Shown: piece after piece, positions 1-8,048 of the stretch
How the letters are laid out: the number at the start of each line of letters is the position of its first letter
Position numbering within the stretch: the first letter of the stretch is position 1
Source: JAXLYE01 sp046351595
Lineage (GTDB): Bacteria; Myxococcota_A; Polyangia; Palsa-1104; JAEUJZ01
Direction of reading: 5' to 3'
DNA: 64,000 nt
Assembly: GCA_046351595.1 (NCBI GenBank)
Contig: JAXLYE010000015.1
Span: 1 to 64,000, forward strand
The notes under the pieces: generated by a model
What the model saw: only the letters and a program-made list of their open reading frames with translations
Told to the model about the DNA's origin: nothing
The model's database searches: none
Position numbers and translations under genes: made by a program

Positions 1-54
1 CGTCCAGAGCTTCTTGTCGAGCTCGTTGAGGAATTGCTGTTCTTCGGTCTTCAC
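1..54 (-). CDS. hsdM: Type I restriction-modification DNA methylase subunit, 5' end only
   Basis: Only the first 18 codons lie in the window; the gene runs off the left edge. The visible N-terminus reads VKTEEQQFLNELDKKLWT, which resembles the start of one HsdM subfamily (usually followed by a TAADKLR-type helix). HsdM is the adenine-N6 methyltransferase subunit that combines with HsdS and HsdR. GTG at 54 is chosen as start because a GGAG lies five bases upstream; a GTG at 69 is also in frame but lacks a ribosome site. It is transcribed in the same direction as the zinc-finger gene at 357-1823, 300 bp upstream. The call rests on a very short stretch and no catalytic motif (NPPF) is visible. 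Confidence 0.5.
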   Translation of the reverse strand, partial: MKTEEQQFLNELDKKLWT

Positions 55-356
55 GTCGGCTCCATCCACCTGTTTCGAGGAGCGGCCAGTCTGCCCCAAC
101 CCCGTAGTGGGCCGCAATCTTACGATTTGATGCGGAGAAAATATGGAGCCTACCTTACGTGGTATCTGGACGTAGCACAGGACTCGCGTCTTCCTCCGAT
201 GAGAGATCCGGAGCGCTGCCGCCTCGGCACGGAAGACATACCGAACGCCAGGCCCTCCTGTGCAGTTCCAGCGAGACAACGAGTTCTGCCGACTATGCCC
301 GAACAGGCCGCGGCCTTCTGCGGCCCGCGAACTGTAGCGACCTCCCTTTGCGATTC
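55..356. other. Intergenic stretch upstream of hsdM
   Basis: This 302-bp stretch separates two minus-strand genes. It holds the GGAG ribosome site of hsdM (about 60-63) and presumably its promoter, but no clear -35/-10 pair, hairpin or reading frame with coding character is seen. Confidence 0.4.
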
Positions 357-1823
357 CTATCGCACTCCCGATCCAATCTTTTGCTGCATCACTGCGACTC
401 TGTCTTCGGTCACTTTTAGCAGATGGCGCTCGCTCTCTTCGTCGAGCAGGATTCCTGTCGCGAGCCAGTAGGGAGTCTTCCGGAACGACTTGTGTGGATG
501 ATCGATGTGCTTCCAGCGCTCCTTGATCGCCGCCGCGTAGGCTTGCTCGACGAGGGTCTGCTGGTTGTCAAAAGCACGCGCCCGCTGCCGCTTTCCCGTC
601 GCTCGCTGCCACTGTGCCAGATGGCCCTCAATCAGCACGGATTCCTGCATCCGCTTGATGAGAGGGTCTGTCGTGATGTCGTAACCCGCCGCCGCTGCAT
701 GTTCGAGGTAGCGTCCCGGTGACATCAACTCTAGCAGCCGCGTCGCGAGCCTCGCCTGTTCCTCGACGGCGATGTCGCGATGATGTTTCACTTCCTGAAG
801 TTCCGTTGCAAGCAAGTCCTGATGCAACTCCAGCAGCGCAAGTCGTTGCGCCTCGCTAAGCAGAGAAGGAGGAGTCATGATGAGTCGCCGCAGTTCCTGA
901 CGAAGTTGCTCGATGTGACGCTCGGCGGTGATGCGCCGATTCCGTTCTTCCACGAGACTCCGCATCGTCGAGGCCGCCGTCGTGTGGATTTCCTGATGCG
1001 CCCGCTCCGACGCGGTGAAACTCTGTCTCTGTTTCGCTAGCTCACCGTCGCGACTCTTGAGAGCCCTCTCATTCTCATCGAACCGACTGCGTAATTCCTC
1101 GTATTTCCGATTCAATCCCTCGTGCTCTTTTGCGACGCGCTCTTTCGACTCCCGATGTTCTTCGGATTCCCGACGAAGGTGATCAAGCTCTCTCCCCAAG
1201 TCGAAGCGAACGTCCTCGGTATGCCCTCGCATCCGTTCGACTTCCTCCTCCAGCTCCGTCGAGTACGCTTCGGCTCTCTCCAGATCGTCAGAGAGACTAT
1301 TGTATCGCGACTCCATCTTGTCGGCCCGGCTCTCTTCCTTCCGACACTGAAGCTCCGTCTCCGCGTGCTTCCGTCGTTCGTCTTCCAGCTCGTCGCGCAG
1401 CGTCGCATTCTTCTTCCATTCTTCGGACAGCTCGTCGCGTACCATCGCAAGTTGCTCGCGAACATCGTCCAGCTCGTCGCGCAGCATCACATTCTTCGTC
1501 CGTTCCTCGGACAGCTCGTTGCGGACCGTCGCAAGTTGATTCCGCAGGATTCCTTCGCTTGTCTGCGCTTGCTTCGCCGCCGCCTCAGCCTCATCGGCCC
1601 GCGTTCGTTCCAGCGCTAGAAGCATCAGCGCTTCCGCGAGTGTCTTCGGCTGACCGCGCCGCCGTCGCGATGGAATGTCTTCACCGGGAGAGAAATCGAG
1701 ACGCTTCACACCCGGATGTCGATACCACCACACGCGACAGCGCTTGCCGCAAAACTCGCGGTCTGTACGAACACAAAAAGGTAGGCGAAAATCACACGTT
1801 TTACAAAAATGAACGTCTCGCAA
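357..1823 (-). CDS. Zinc-finger, long coiled-coil protein with C-terminal AGYD/DPL domain
   Basis: Function unknown. The 488-residue protein has three parts. Residues 7-34 form a Cys cluster (C7-x2-C10, C17, FC25-x3-C29-RVWWYR) that looks like a treble-clef or FCS-type zinc finger. Residues about 65-350 are a charged, Glu/Arg-rich coiled coil. The last ~130 residues form a compact domain with AGYD at 379-382 followed by TTDPL. The protein at 3020-3928 has the same FC-x3-CRVxxYR finger, a shorter coiled coil and the same AGYDxx(T/S)DPL motif, each exactly 106 residues before the C-terminus, so the two are paralogues. The start is TTG at 1823, six bases after AAGGCGGA. A role in binding DNA or scaffolding next to the restriction-modification locus is inference. 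Confidence 0.7.
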   Translation of the reverse strand: MRDVHFCKTCDFRLPFCVRTDREFCGKRCRVWWYRHPGVKRLDFSPGEDIPSRRRRGQPKTLAEALMLLALERTRADEAEAAAKQAQTSEGILRNQLATVRNELSEERTKNVMLRDELDDVREQLAMVRDELSEEWKKNATLRDELEDERRKHAETELQCRKEESRADKMESRYNSLSDDLERAEAYSTELEEEVERMRGHTEDVRFDLGRELDHLRRESEEHRESKERVAKEHEGLNRKYEELRSRFDENERALKSRDGELAKQRQSFTASERAHQEIHTTAASTMRSLVEERNRRITAERHIEQLRQELRRLIMTPPSLLSEAQRLALLELHQDLLATELQEVKHHRDIAVEEQARLATRLLELMSPGRYLEHAAAAGYDITTDPLIKRMQESVLIEGHLAQWQRATGKRQRARAFDNQQTLVEQAYAAAIKERWKHIDHPHKSFRKTPYWLATGILLDEESERHLLKVTEDRVAVMQQKIGSGVR

Positions 1824-2195
1824 ACGATCCGCCTTTTTATCGCGATGAGCGATCTCGATCGATGTTCCATCTTAGCACAACCACACAGCTTATCGCGACG
1901 AACCTGGAGTCGCTGATCGCGTAACTTTTTGACTTCGTTTTGTTTAAAAATTTTGATTGAGCAATAAATTTCCCAAGTCGAAGTCGTTTTTCAAAAATTT
2001 CACGGGAACCCATCTTCTCATTTCCGACGAAATCGATCGAATTCAGGTTGAGCTGAATACCTCTCAATGCATTGCAGATTTTTTGCTGGAAAATGAGCTG
2101 ATTGATTCCCATCATGACTGAGCTATTAGCTTCACGCAGATCGGTTCTGTGAACAGATCCAAATTGAGCAGAACAATTCGTGATAGACTCGACTT
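1824..2195. promoter_or_regulatory. AT-rich divergent intergenic region
   Basis: This 372-bp region lies between the minus-strand gene at 357-1823 and the plus-strand gene at 2196. It is the most AT-rich stretch of the left end (especially 1920-2110) and must carry both divergent promoters. TAGACT at about 2183 is a possible -10 for the plus-strand gene, but no convincing -35 accompanies it. A 92-codon minus-strand frame (1837-2115) is open but lacks support. Confidence 0.4.
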
Positions 2196-2657
2196 ATGAA
2201 GAAGTGCCCGGTCTGTGGTCGAAAGGTCGTTAGCAAGCGGAGAGACGCGATCTATTGCCGAAACCCTCGCTGTCGCAAAGAAGCGTTTTTGGCGAGGAAA
2301 GAGCGAGCCGCGACAGAGCCCCTGCCGGAAGGCGCAAACAAAGCGTCGGTGGTGGTTTCGTTTCCCGACGGAAGTCGGTGGCTGATGGAACTGACTCCGC
2401 TACAACCGACTTCTCAAACGCAGTTACCGACGCTGACGCAGGTTGCCAACCTGGCAACGATTCAGACCGATGGGTCCGCCGAAGTGAAGACGGCTGCGAT
2501 CGATTTGTCATCAGCGACGAAAGAGAACGGTTTGGAACCGATCCACGCGATCGATTCCGCCGATCTGGGCGAGAGGACAGAGCGAGGATGCGCAGTAGCG
2601 TCTGCGGCCAAGGTTGAAGAATCGGAAGCACCTCTGAACGGTTCGGAACGGATCTGA
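2196..2657 (+). CDS. Small N-terminal zinc-finger protein of unknown function
   Basis: A 153-residue protein not recognised as a named family. Residues 4-27 carry C4-P-V-C7 followed by YC21-x4-C26-R, the same spacing type as the fingers of the two larger neighbours, then a basic helix. Residues 50-70 read like a single beta-rich segment (VVVSFPDGSRWLMEL), and the remainder is Ser/Thr/Glu-rich and probably disordered. It has no coiled coil and no AGYD/DPL domain. The ATG lacks an obvious Shine-Dalgarno sequence. It sits between the two zinc-finger/coiled-coil paralogues and is divergent from the first. The shared finger and proximity suggest a common process; that is inference. Confidence 0.55.
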   Translation: MKKCPVCGRKVVSKRRDAIYCRNPRCRKEAFLARKERAATEPLPEGANKASVVVSFPDGSRWLMELTPLQPTSQTQLPTLTQVANLATIQTDGSAEVKTAAIDLSSATKENGLEPIHAIDSADLGERTERGCAVASAAKVEESEAPLNGSERI

Positions 2658-3019
2658 TTTTCCGTCGCTGTACTTCTCACTTCCGCAGCGCTTGTCGCGG
2701 ATTCCACTGTGTACGCTGCCGAAATCGCGATCCCTCATTCCAATGCAGAGGGTTTCGGAGCGCGCGATCAGCTCGCTCTTTCGTCCCTCTGGCATTCCTA
2801 CCTTGTACTACGTGCGGCCTGCCAGCTCGATTTGGAAGGCCATGGCAGCGCGCGCTGTGCCGATCCGAGTTCACATCTCAGGACGCGAACATGTGATTCC
2901 TACAGCGCCAACAGACACACTCTGCGCACACTCCGAACGCGCTTCCTATTCATGAATGGTCGATGGATTGATCGGGTCTGTGCTACGATCGCGAGCGGGA
3001 TTTTCTACGGAGCATCACG
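2658..3019. other. Intergenic region upstream of the second zinc-finger/coiled-coil gene
   Basis: A 362-bp stretch of intermediate GC. Several short open frames exist on both strands, but none has a ribosome site or recognisable motif. It contains the GGAG (about 3009) that serves the start at 3020. No clear terminator, repeat or RNA gene was seen. Confidence 0.35.
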
Positions 3020-3928
3020 ATGGGAAGGCCAACGCTTCGCGCCACGCACTGTCTGCACTGCGGCACAGAACTGACAAGTCCGAGCGGCAAGCGGGCGCGC
3101 ATCGACCGGACATACTGCGAGGAAAGCTGTCGCGTGTTGGCCTACAGAGTGCGAAGACAACATCGAGTCGAGGGGAACCCGGAACAGACTCCCAAACGAG
3201 CGGAAGTGCGACCGCCCCTGCTTCACAAAGCGCTGTCTGCGCTGGCCGAGCTGCAAGCGCAGATCGTAGGAATTGGTCACTCGCTGCGCGAGGAAGACTT
3301 GGCAGACAAGAAGCACCGAATCGCGCCGGACACCGTCGAACACGAAGCTGAAGCAGAGAGCCTACGGAAGCAGATTGCAGAGCTGAAAGAGAGGCTCGAT
3401 GCAGCCCAGAAGCGAAACACAGAGCTGGAAGGAATGGTGTCCGCGCAAGCCGATCGGATTCGGGAGCTTGAAGCAGAGAAGAATGAAGGGAAGGCCGCTC
3501 CAGCGACGGCAGTTCAGCGTGCTGTCGATGTCCTTACAAAAGGACTGACGCGCGATGAGGGGCGCTGGTTAACAGACTTGGGAACCGCTATCCAAGCAGG
3601 CTACGATCCACTGAGTGATCCACTGGTCGACTGCAAGTTCGACGAAATTGGTGCTGAGCAAGACTTGGCAGATGCCTTCGAGCAGCGCGGACAACTGCCA
3701 CCGATTCGCGTTCAGCGACGAGGAACTCTACTCGTCCCCATGGCCATCTGGGCTGCGAGATTGGCGAGGCAACAGTATGAATCCGAGCGATCTGGGGGGC
3801 TCCTGTCGCGTGTTGGCGGCGGGTTCGGTAGGCGACTTGTGCTGGCCGATGAAGAGTTTCTGGGCAAGCTCAGCGGTGCGCAGAAGCGCGAGTTGGAGCG
3901 CAGGCTGATTGGGATTGAGAGACGGTGA
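3020..3928 (+). CDS. Zinc-finger, coiled-coil protein with C-terminal AGYD/DPL domain (paralogue)
   Basis: A 302-residue protein of unknown function and a shorter paralogue of the product of 357-1823. Residues 11-43 hold C11-x2-C14 and YC33-x3-C37-RVLAYR, matching the FC-x3-CRVWWYR of the larger protein. A coiled coil of about 60 residues (roughly 108-158, heptads rich in Glu/Lys/Arg) follows. The C-terminal domain contains AGYD at 193-196 followed by LSDPLV and an acidic helix. ATG 3020 is preceded by GGAG with seven-base spacing. It converges on the transporter gene at 4050, with a strong hairpin between the two. Confidence 0.7.
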   Translation: MGRPTLRATHCLHCGTELTSPSGKRARIDRTYCEESCRVLAYRVRRQHRVEGNPEQTPKRAEVRPPLLHKALSALAELQAQIVGIGHSLREEDLADKKHRIAPDTVEHEAEAESLRKQIAELKERLDAAQKRNTELEGMVSAQADRIRELEAEKNEGKAAPATAVQRAVDVLTKGLTRDEGRWLTDLGTAIQAGYDPLSDPLVDCKFDEIGAEQDLADAFEQRGQLPPIRVQRRGTLLVPMAIWAARLARQQYESERSGGLLSRVGGGFGRRLVLADEEFLGKLSGAQKRELERRLIGIERR

Positions 3929-4003
3929 CTCTTCCAGCTGGCTACATCGCCTCAACCGAATATCAGCGACGATTAAGCACGAAATCGTTACCAATCCTCT
4001 ACC

Positions 4004-4025
4004 CAAGGAACGATTTCGTTCCTTG
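4004..4025. terminator. Bidirectional hairpin between convergent genes
   Basis: Perfect 9-bp stem CAAGGAACG / CGTTCCTTG with a four-base ATTT loop, located 76 bp after the stop at 3928 and 24 bp after the stop of the minus-strand gene ending at 4050. There is no run of T on either side, so it may work as a transcript-end structure rather than a classic intrinsic terminator. Confidence 0.6.
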
Positions 4026-4049
4026 CCGAACACCCTGGCGCTCCTAGCT

Positions 4050-5234
4050 TCACCACTCCACCCAACCCCCGATCGCATTCCCAATCGCGGTGGCGACAAA
4101 CCAGTAGCTCATCCAGCGACCGCGATGATCGATGGGGGCGATGCGCGCGATCTCAGCGGGGGCAAGCGCGACGACGAGGATTTCTCCGATGGCAAGGAGT
4201 GTGAAACAGGACATCACCCACGCGGGGCTGACTGTGTGGTGGACTCGCGCTTGGTAGACCGCGCCACAGATCGGAACGAACGCTAGCGCCGTGATGATCA
4301 TTCCGACCGCGAGCTTTTGCATGGTTGTGGGCTCTCTGTTTCGTCCTCGCAGAATGGCAAACACCGTCGCTAAAACTGGCGACGTAAGCAGTACCATCGC
4401 GCTGGGACCAGCGCCAAACCACGCAACCGGAATGATGTACGGACCCACGTTTCGATCGACATGATCGCGAACAAACAAGAGCAGCGTGCTGTGACTTTGC
4501 ACAAATCCTGCAGCGAACAGTGCGCCCGCGAGCAGCAGGAGCAGAAGACGCAGACCTCGTTTTGTCGTCGCTGGGTGTTGCACTTGATGGCCTGGTCCTG
4601 CTTGTGTCCGATCCAATGTTACGGTGCGCAGCAACCACAGCGAAGCAAGACACAGCGCTGCACACAGCAGCATGCACAGAAGCAAGGGTTGGTAGTTGGG
4701 ACCAGACGGAAGCAGTCCCGCTGCCATGGGTGCAAGCAGAGCCGCGACATTGACCAGGATGTAAATCGTCGAGAACAGCCGATTCTGTTGCACTTCGCTT
4801 GATACGTCCAGACAACCCAGCAGGGTCTGGGTTCCGGCTTTGAAAAGCCCGGTTCCCACTGCAATCAGCACAAGTGCGAGCGGAACAAGCTGCACGATCT
4901 GAAGCATCAGAAACCCAGTCGTCTGCACCATCATCCCGAGCAACGTCGTGCGAATCGGACCCAGAACCCCGTCGCAGAGTCGGCCCCCGACCAGTGGCAT
5001 CAGGTAACAGCCAGAGATGAAGAGTCCGTAGACTTTCACTGCGAGGTTTTCTTCGTAGCCGCAGCGCTCGTTCAGGAACAGAACCAGGACAGAGATCAAC
5101 AGGAAGAAGCAGAATCGTTCGCAGAAGACCGCCGCGCAGAGTGTCCAGAGGACCTGCCGCACCGTCGAATCTGGTTGTGATTTCTGGGGTTTGGGGTCCG
5201 GTTCCGTGTCGTGCTCTCTGGGTTCCGTAGGCAT
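4050..5234 (-). CDS. POT/PTR-type major facilitator transporter
   Basis: A 394-residue integral membrane protein with about 11-12 hydrophobic segments. The first helix reads FCERFCFFLLISVLVLFL, the position where proton-coupled oligopeptide transporters (POT/PTR2) carry ExxERFxYY; the following loop GGRLCDGVLG matches the family GGxLADxxLG motif. POT proteins import di- and tripeptides or other small solutes with protons. Two oddities: it is shorter than usual (450-500 residues), and the first Glu of ExxER is Val36, so proton coupling may differ. Start ATG 5234 has GGAGAA just upstream. It is divergent from the HTH-methyltransferase gene, with a 17-bp palindrome between them, suggesting co-regulation. 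Substrate unknown. Confidence 0.75.
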   Translation of the reverse strand: MPTEPREHDTEPDPKPQKSQPDSTVRQVLWTLCAAVFCERFCFFLLISVLVLFLNERCGYEENLAVKVYGLFISGCYLMPLVGGRLCDGVLGPIRTTLLGMMVQTTGFLMLQIVQLVPLALVLIAVGTGLFKAGTQTLLGCLDVSSEVQQNRLFSTIYILVNVAALLAPMAAGLLPSGPNYQPLLLCMLLCAALCLASLWLLRTVTLDRTQAGPGHQVQHPATTKRGLRLLLLLLAGALFAAGFVQSHSTLLLFVRDHVDRNVGPYIIPVAWFGAGPSAMVLLTSPVLATVFAILRGRNREPTTMQKLAVGMIITALAFVPICGAVYQARVHHTVSPAWVMSCFTLLAIGEILVVALAPAEIARIAPIDHRGRWMSYWFVATAIGNAIGGWVEW

Positions 5235-5345
5235 GAGTTCTCCGTTTCCGCACGCAGTGACCGCTGCGGATTTTCTCTGGCTGTGCTCGCTTTTTCTGGA
5301 TTGCAGTCTGCGTTTCCGTGTGCTCTAACGTCGAGGTGATCGAAC

Positions 5346-5362
5346 TGTCATGAATCATGACA
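5346..5362. promoter_or_regulatory. 17-bp palindromic operator candidate
   Basis: TGTCATGAATCATGACA is a perfect inverted repeat around a single central base. It lies in the 162-bp divergent region, 34 bp before the methyltransferase ATG at 5397 and 111 bp before the transporter start. Because the methyltransferase carries an XRE-type helix-turn-helix domain, this is a plausible autoregulatory binding site; that link is inference. Confidence 0.65.
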
Positions 5363-5396
5363 ATTTCTCACTCTGCCACGAGTGCCAGGAGCAAAC

Positions 5397-6884
5397 ATGG
5401 AGAGCCCATCCGTCGAGTCCGGTGAGTTTCCATCACTGTACGCATGTGACACAGATGAGCCCGCTGCGTATCACGCGGCGCTTTTTCATCTTCAGCAGGG
5501 GTTGCAAGCGCTGCGTGCGGTGTCACCAGGCCGAGCACCTCGGCAGCGTGCGGTGTACGACGAGATCATTGCGCTTCAGCAGCAGGTGCTTTCGCTGCTC
5601 CACATTCACTTCGCTCCCGACGAGCCGACAGATGGGCACGCGACTTTCGGAGAACGTCTGCGACACCATCGCAAGGAGGCACAGCTTACGCAGGAAGAGT
5701 TGTCACAGCTTTCGGGACTGTCCCCGAGCCTGATCCGCAAAGTCGAGCAGGGAGTCACAACTCCGACGAGGTCGACTCTCCTAACGCTGTGCTCAGTGCC
5801 AGAGCTAAAGCTGGTGCCTTCATCACTTGGGATTCACGACTCATCACGCCAAGGTGGTGCTCGTGTCGCGCCGAACTGGTATGTGCCACCGGGATTTGAC
5901 TCGGTGCAGATGATTCACGAGCTGGGACAGCAGCTCAACGGCACTGGCGGAAACATCGAGCAGACACATGTCTATCTCGACCACAAAAGTGCGCTTGATT
6001 GGATTGCACTCTGCAACTCGGGATATGTTGCGGCGGCCCGTGAGGCGACACCCCTCGCAGCGGCAGCGCAGCGTATCCGAGAGCTAACAGGAGCGGTCGG
6101 CCTCGACCTAATCGCACTTGGACCCGGGGACGGGAAAACGGAAGTCCGTCTCGTGCAGCGACTCCTTGAACATTACCAGCAGCCAAGCATTCGGTTCTAT
6201 CTCGTGGACGCGAGCCAACCGCTGCTCGGACGCGCGTTCAGGCACGCCATGGATACGCTGGATGAACAACCTGGGCTGTTCGTCTGTGCGATTCAGGGAA
6301 ACTTTCATCATCTCGCGCGCTACACGCAGCTCCACTACTCGCCTGCGCGATCTCACCGACGGCGAGTCTACACGCTTCTGGGCGGCACGATCGGCAATTT
6401 GGAAAATGAACCACAGTTCTTCCGCCATGCGATGGTAGCTGCGGCCCCTGGTGATCTCCTTGTTCTCGATTTCACCCTTGCTGCGACGGACTCCAATCAG
6501 GATAAGGAGATCTACCGGAGCGATCCCGCGCTGTCTCATCCGATCCCCCCTATGCACGAGCGCTGGCTGAAGGGTCCGCTGGCTCGTTACTGCGTCGGGA
6601 TGACCGATGCGAAGTTCAGCTATGAACTGGACACCGACCGTCCGATACAAGGCAGTTACGGACTCCAGTTCATCGCGGAAGTACGCAGCATGGGAGGCGA
6701 CATTCGTCGATTCTGCATGTGGGAGGTGCGACGGTACGGCATTCCACAGCTACTGAGTAGTCTGCGCAATGTCGGATGGGAATCCGTTGGCAACTTCCAG
6801 TACGGCCAAAGGGAATCTGGCCGTCCGTCGGCGCTGGTAGTCTTGCAAAAGCGACATGATGGGAGGATGAGTCTGCGGTCATGA
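5397..6884 (+). CDS. XRE-type HTH domain fused to EgtD-like (Methyltransf_33) methyltransferase
   Basis: A 495-residue fusion. Residues about 84-135 are a Cro/C1-type helix-turn-helix (FGERLRHHRKEAQLTQEELS..., then SPSLIRKVEQG). Residues about 165-490 match the histidine-specific SAM-dependent methyltransferase family that includes EgtD: a glycine-rich SAM motif LDLIALGPGDGKTEV near 236-250, an acidic VDAS strand end and a GGTIGNLE motif. EgtD trimethylates histidine to hercynine for ergothioneine synthesis; the partner EgtB is not in the window, so the substrate may differ. ATG 5397 is preferred over a GTG at 5382 because AGGAG lies five bases upstream of it. The fused HTH and the adjacent palindrome suggest a self-regulating enzyme that also controls the divergent transporter. 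Confidence 0.75.
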   Translation: MESPSVESGEFPSLYACDTDEPAAYHAALFHLQQGLQALRAVSPGRAPRQRAVYDEIIALQQQVLSLLHIHFAPDEPTDGHATFGERLRHHRKEAQLTQEELSQLSGLSPSLIRKVEQGVTTPTRSTLLTLCSVPELKLVPSSLGIHDSSRQGGARVAPNWYVPPGFDSVQMIHELGQQLNGTGGNIEQTHVYLDHKSALDWIALCNSGYVAAAREATPLAAAAQRIRELTGAVGLDLIALGPGDGKTEVRLVQRLLEHYQQPSIRFYLVDASQPLLGRAFRHAMDTLDEQPGLFVCAIQGNFHHLARYTQLHYSPARSHRRRVYTLLGGTIGNLENEPQFFRHAMVAAAPGDLLVLDFTLAATDSNQDKEIYRSDPALSHPIPPMHERWLKGPLARYCVGMTDAKFSYELDTDRPIQGSYGLQFIAEVRSMGGDIRRFCMWEVRRYGIPQLLSSLRNVGWESVGNFQYGQRESGRPSALVVLQKRHDGRMSLRS

Positions 6885-6929
6885 GGAACGGCGACGACGG
6901 CACCGAGACTTGGTCTTTTTGCGCAGCGC

Positions 6930-8048
6930 TCACTGCCCTGGCTGCTGTTCCTCCTCACTACCGCCTAACGTAGACTGGATCAGCGCACTGACCGTCGCCG
7001 GATGCCAAATTCCACCATCTCTCGTCTGATACCCTTCCATCGTGAGCCGTACACCGATTTCCTTCAGCGTCATTCCTTCCGCGCGTAGCTCGCTTGCTCG
7101 ACGGGACATCGCGGCTCTGTCATGTCGAACAGAGTCAGTTAGGAGCTTCGCCACCTGCGCCGGATGCCACTTCCCACCTCGTTGTGGCGTCAGCTTCGCC
7201 TTCCGGAGACGCACTCCTATCTGCGACAGACTGAACCCTTCCTTCCGCAACTCGACCGCCAGCGCCGTCGCTGCGTTAGGATCGAAACGTGATGGAACGT
7301 GCGGCCTATTCTTCCGCATCGTGTGCATTCCTTCGCGATGAAGGATGATGCAGATCCGATTCACTCTCCACGTTCCGTTTCGTCGCGCAGGAGTCTGTAG
7401 TGCATTCAACCGCTGCGCAATCTTCGCAAAGGAGAGTCCTTCTGCGCGCAGACTCTTGATCTTCTGGATGACTTCCTGTTCTTCAGGAATCGGTATCAGG
7501 AGCCTGCGTCCGTTTGCATCCACTTCGTCGCTGAGCGCGTATCCGTAAGGAGCGGGACCGAGCCGCACACCTTGTGACTTCATGTGCCGCAGTGCATCCC
7601 TCGTTCGTTCCGAAATCATCTCTCGTTCAAACTGCGCGTAGTTCGCCAGGTTCATCAGCACCATCCGTCCCGCTGCGGAGTGCGTGTTCGCCATGCCGCA
7701 CAGGGACAGCAGGTGATAGCGCTCGTTCCCAAAGTAATCCTCGACGAGCGTGCAGACATCGCGCAGCGACCGCGACAACCTGTCCAGTTTCACCACGATC
7801 AGTGTGTTCGCCGTCCCGCGACGAAGCATCGCGAGGGCCGATTGCAGTCCGGGTCGTTCCAGAGTCCCCCCAGAGATCCCCTCATCGGCTTTTATGTCGA
7901 TTAGTTTTATGCCGCTACATTTGCAGTATGCTCGCAGCTTATCGCGTTGTGCGTCGAGGCTGACACCCTCGGTGACTTGCTCCTGCGTACTTACGCGAAC
8001 ATAGCCCACCGCCACCTTGGTTCCGTTTGTGCTCCGCTGTGTGTTCAT
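6930..8048 (-). CDS. Serine recombinase with three tandem C-terminal DNA-binding repeats
   Basis: A 372-residue site-specific recombinase. Residues 11-155 are the resolvase/invertase catalytic domain, with the nucleophile Ser20 in YVRVST and the conserved VVKLDRLSR segment. After a short recombinase-type linker (GPAPYGYAL) come three copies of a ~36-residue helix-turn-helix-like unit: about 201-236, 268-303 and 322-357, each with the pattern E-G-x(2)-[LF]-x(2)-I-x(2)-RL ... G-x-W. It lacks the long zinc ribbon and coiled coil of classic large phage integrases. The gene lies at the very edge of the low-GC island, only 15-30 bp from interrupted native coding sequence, the usual place for an integrase next to its attachment site. 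No Shine-Dalgarno is visible before ATG 8048. Confidence 0.88.
   Translation of the reverse strand: MNTQRSTNGTKVAVGYVRVSTQEQVTEGVSLDAQRDKLRAYCKCSGIKLIDIKADEGISGGTLERPGLQSALAMLRRGTANTLIVVKLDRLSRSLRDVCTLVEDYFGNERYHLLSLCGMANTHSAAGRMVLMNLANYAQFEREMISERTRDALRHMKSQGVRLGPAPYGYALSDEVDANGRRLLIPIPEEQEVIQKIKSLRAEGLSFAKIAQRLNALQTPARRNGTWRVNRICIILHREGMHTMRKNRPHVPSRFDPNAATALAVELRKEGFSLSQIGVRLRKAKLTPQRGGKWHPAQVAKLLTDSVRHDRAAMSRRASELRAEGMTLKEIGVRLTMEGYQTRDGGIWHPATVSALIQSTLGGSEEEQQPGQ

Noticed and set aside
34..471. 145-codon plus-strand frame at the left edge
   Set aside because: It overlaps the antisense hsdM start and the zinc-finger gene end, with no motif or ribosome site.
1837..2115. 92-codon minus-strand frame in the AT-rich intergenic region
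   Set aside because: It has no ribosome site, no recognisable motif and occupies the expected divergent promoter region.
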